Assembly: GCA_015257455.1 (NCBI GenBank)
Contig: JABZKD010000012.1
Span: 1-14,598 of the forward strand
Length of the DNA: 14,598 nt
DNA from: Nanosynbacter sp.
GTDB taxonomy: Bacteria; Patescibacteriota; Saccharimonadia; Saccharimonadales; Saccharimonadaceae
Reading direction: 5' to 3'
The translations under genes and the position numbers were made by a program. Below the pieces are notes generated by a model, which worked only from the letters and a program-made list of their open reading frames with translations, did not search any database and had not been told where the DNA came from. Positions 14,467 through 14,598 of the stretch are shown piece after piece. The first letter of the stretch is position 1. Every line of letters begins with the position of its first letter.

Positions 14467-14484
14467 AAGCTAAATTAGCTTTTT
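14467..14484 (+). other. Small AT-rich hairpin with T-run
   Basis: AAGCTAAATTAGCTT followed by Ts forms a short palindrome just upstream of the next promoter. No plus-strand gene ends nearby, so it is not a clear terminator; it may be an insulating element or chance. Confidence 0.25.
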
Positions 14485-14496
14485 AAGGTATTGCGT

Positions 14497-14505
14497 TGAT
14501 ATAAT
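14497..14505 (+). promoter_or_regulatory. Extended -10 promoter reading out of the right edge
   Basis: TGATATAAT is a perfect extended -10, the same sequence as that of the pilin array promoter. No good -35 is visible. It should drive the open frame or RNA that begins near the right edge. Confidence 0.6.
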
Positions 14506-14541
14506 GGAAAATTTTCAATTGCAGAGATATTTGAGGAATAT

Positions 14542-14598
14542 TTGGAAAAACTATTAGAGATGTGGCGAATTTATGATAAGATAGAGGTAGACGGAGAG
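14542..14598 (+). CDS. Start of an unidentified gene (partial, runs off the right edge)
   Basis: The frame is open from 14500 to the edge and has a promoter at its head. Two starts are possible: TTG at 14542, a few bases after GAGGAA, or ATG at 14560, preceded by TTAGAG. From the TTG the visible product is a short charged peptide of 19 residues, beginning MEKLLEMWRIYDKIEV. It is too short to identify. A structured RNA gene starting here is also possible. Confidence 0.4.
   Translation, partial: MEKLLEMWRIYDKIEVDGE

Noticed and set aside
1..14598. Alternative genetic code (TGA as Gly or Trp)
   Set aside because: All recognised genes are intact with TGA as stop, and pilin 5 ends in TGA at a sensible place.
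1..14598. CRISPR array, tRNA, rRNA, insertion sequence or conjugation origin
   Set aside because: No regularly spaced repeats, tRNA-like cloverleaf, rRNA segments, transposase or relaxase were seen on either strand.

Overview
The window looks like a chromosomal piece of a Patescibacteria/CPR bacterium, most likely Saccharibacteria (TM7). This rests on the gene set: a PrgI-family protein, a separate TraC-like protein, a VirB4 ATPase, a VirB6/TrbL-like protein and a crowd of small T4SS-type pilins. The compact, AT-leaning layout fits. TGA is used as a stop and never read through, which argues against the Gracilibacteria/Absconditabacteria code. The assignment is an inference; there is no rRNA or other marker here.

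Positions 1-9496 hold five minus-strand genes of a type IV secretion-like membrane machine. In transcription order they are a VirB6/TrbL-like protein (9496-6362), a PrgI-family protein (6321-5350), a TraC-like protein (5341-4250), a VirB4 ATPase (4213-2390) and a large unrecognised membrane protein (2346 running off the left edge, 782 codons visible). A divergent promoter region at about 9497-9617 separates them from six tandem plus-strand pilin-like genes (9618-12401). These share a core of two membrane segments around a GDPxK-type cytoplasmic loop. Four of the six pair a signal peptide with two cysteines in a short outside domain, as does the first, longer member. Rho-independent terminators divide the array.

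Positions 12402-14598 hold an Hsp20 small heat-shock protein (minus), a ComFC-like phosphoribosyltransferase (plus), a seventh pilin-like gene (minus, end-to-end with comFC) and a promoter leading into an unidentified open frame at the right edge.

How it fits together: VirB4 and the TraC-like protein would power and regulate a channel built from the VirB6-like and PrgI proteins, and the pilins would supply alternative or graded subunits of a surface filament. No relaxase, VirD4 coupling protein or outer-membrane VirB7/9/10 proteins are visible, so a protein/effector or attachment role is as plausible as DNA transfer.

The most unusual observations are: (1) the hexamer TTCCCT occurs 14 times on the plus strand and never on the minus strand, whatever the gene direction, like a Chi or KOPS-type oriented motif; (2) three genes start exactly six bases after a -10 box, implying leaderless mRNAs; (3) a terminator for the seventh pilin lies inside the end of comFC; and (4) the pilin array is diversified, with conserved cysteine pairs.
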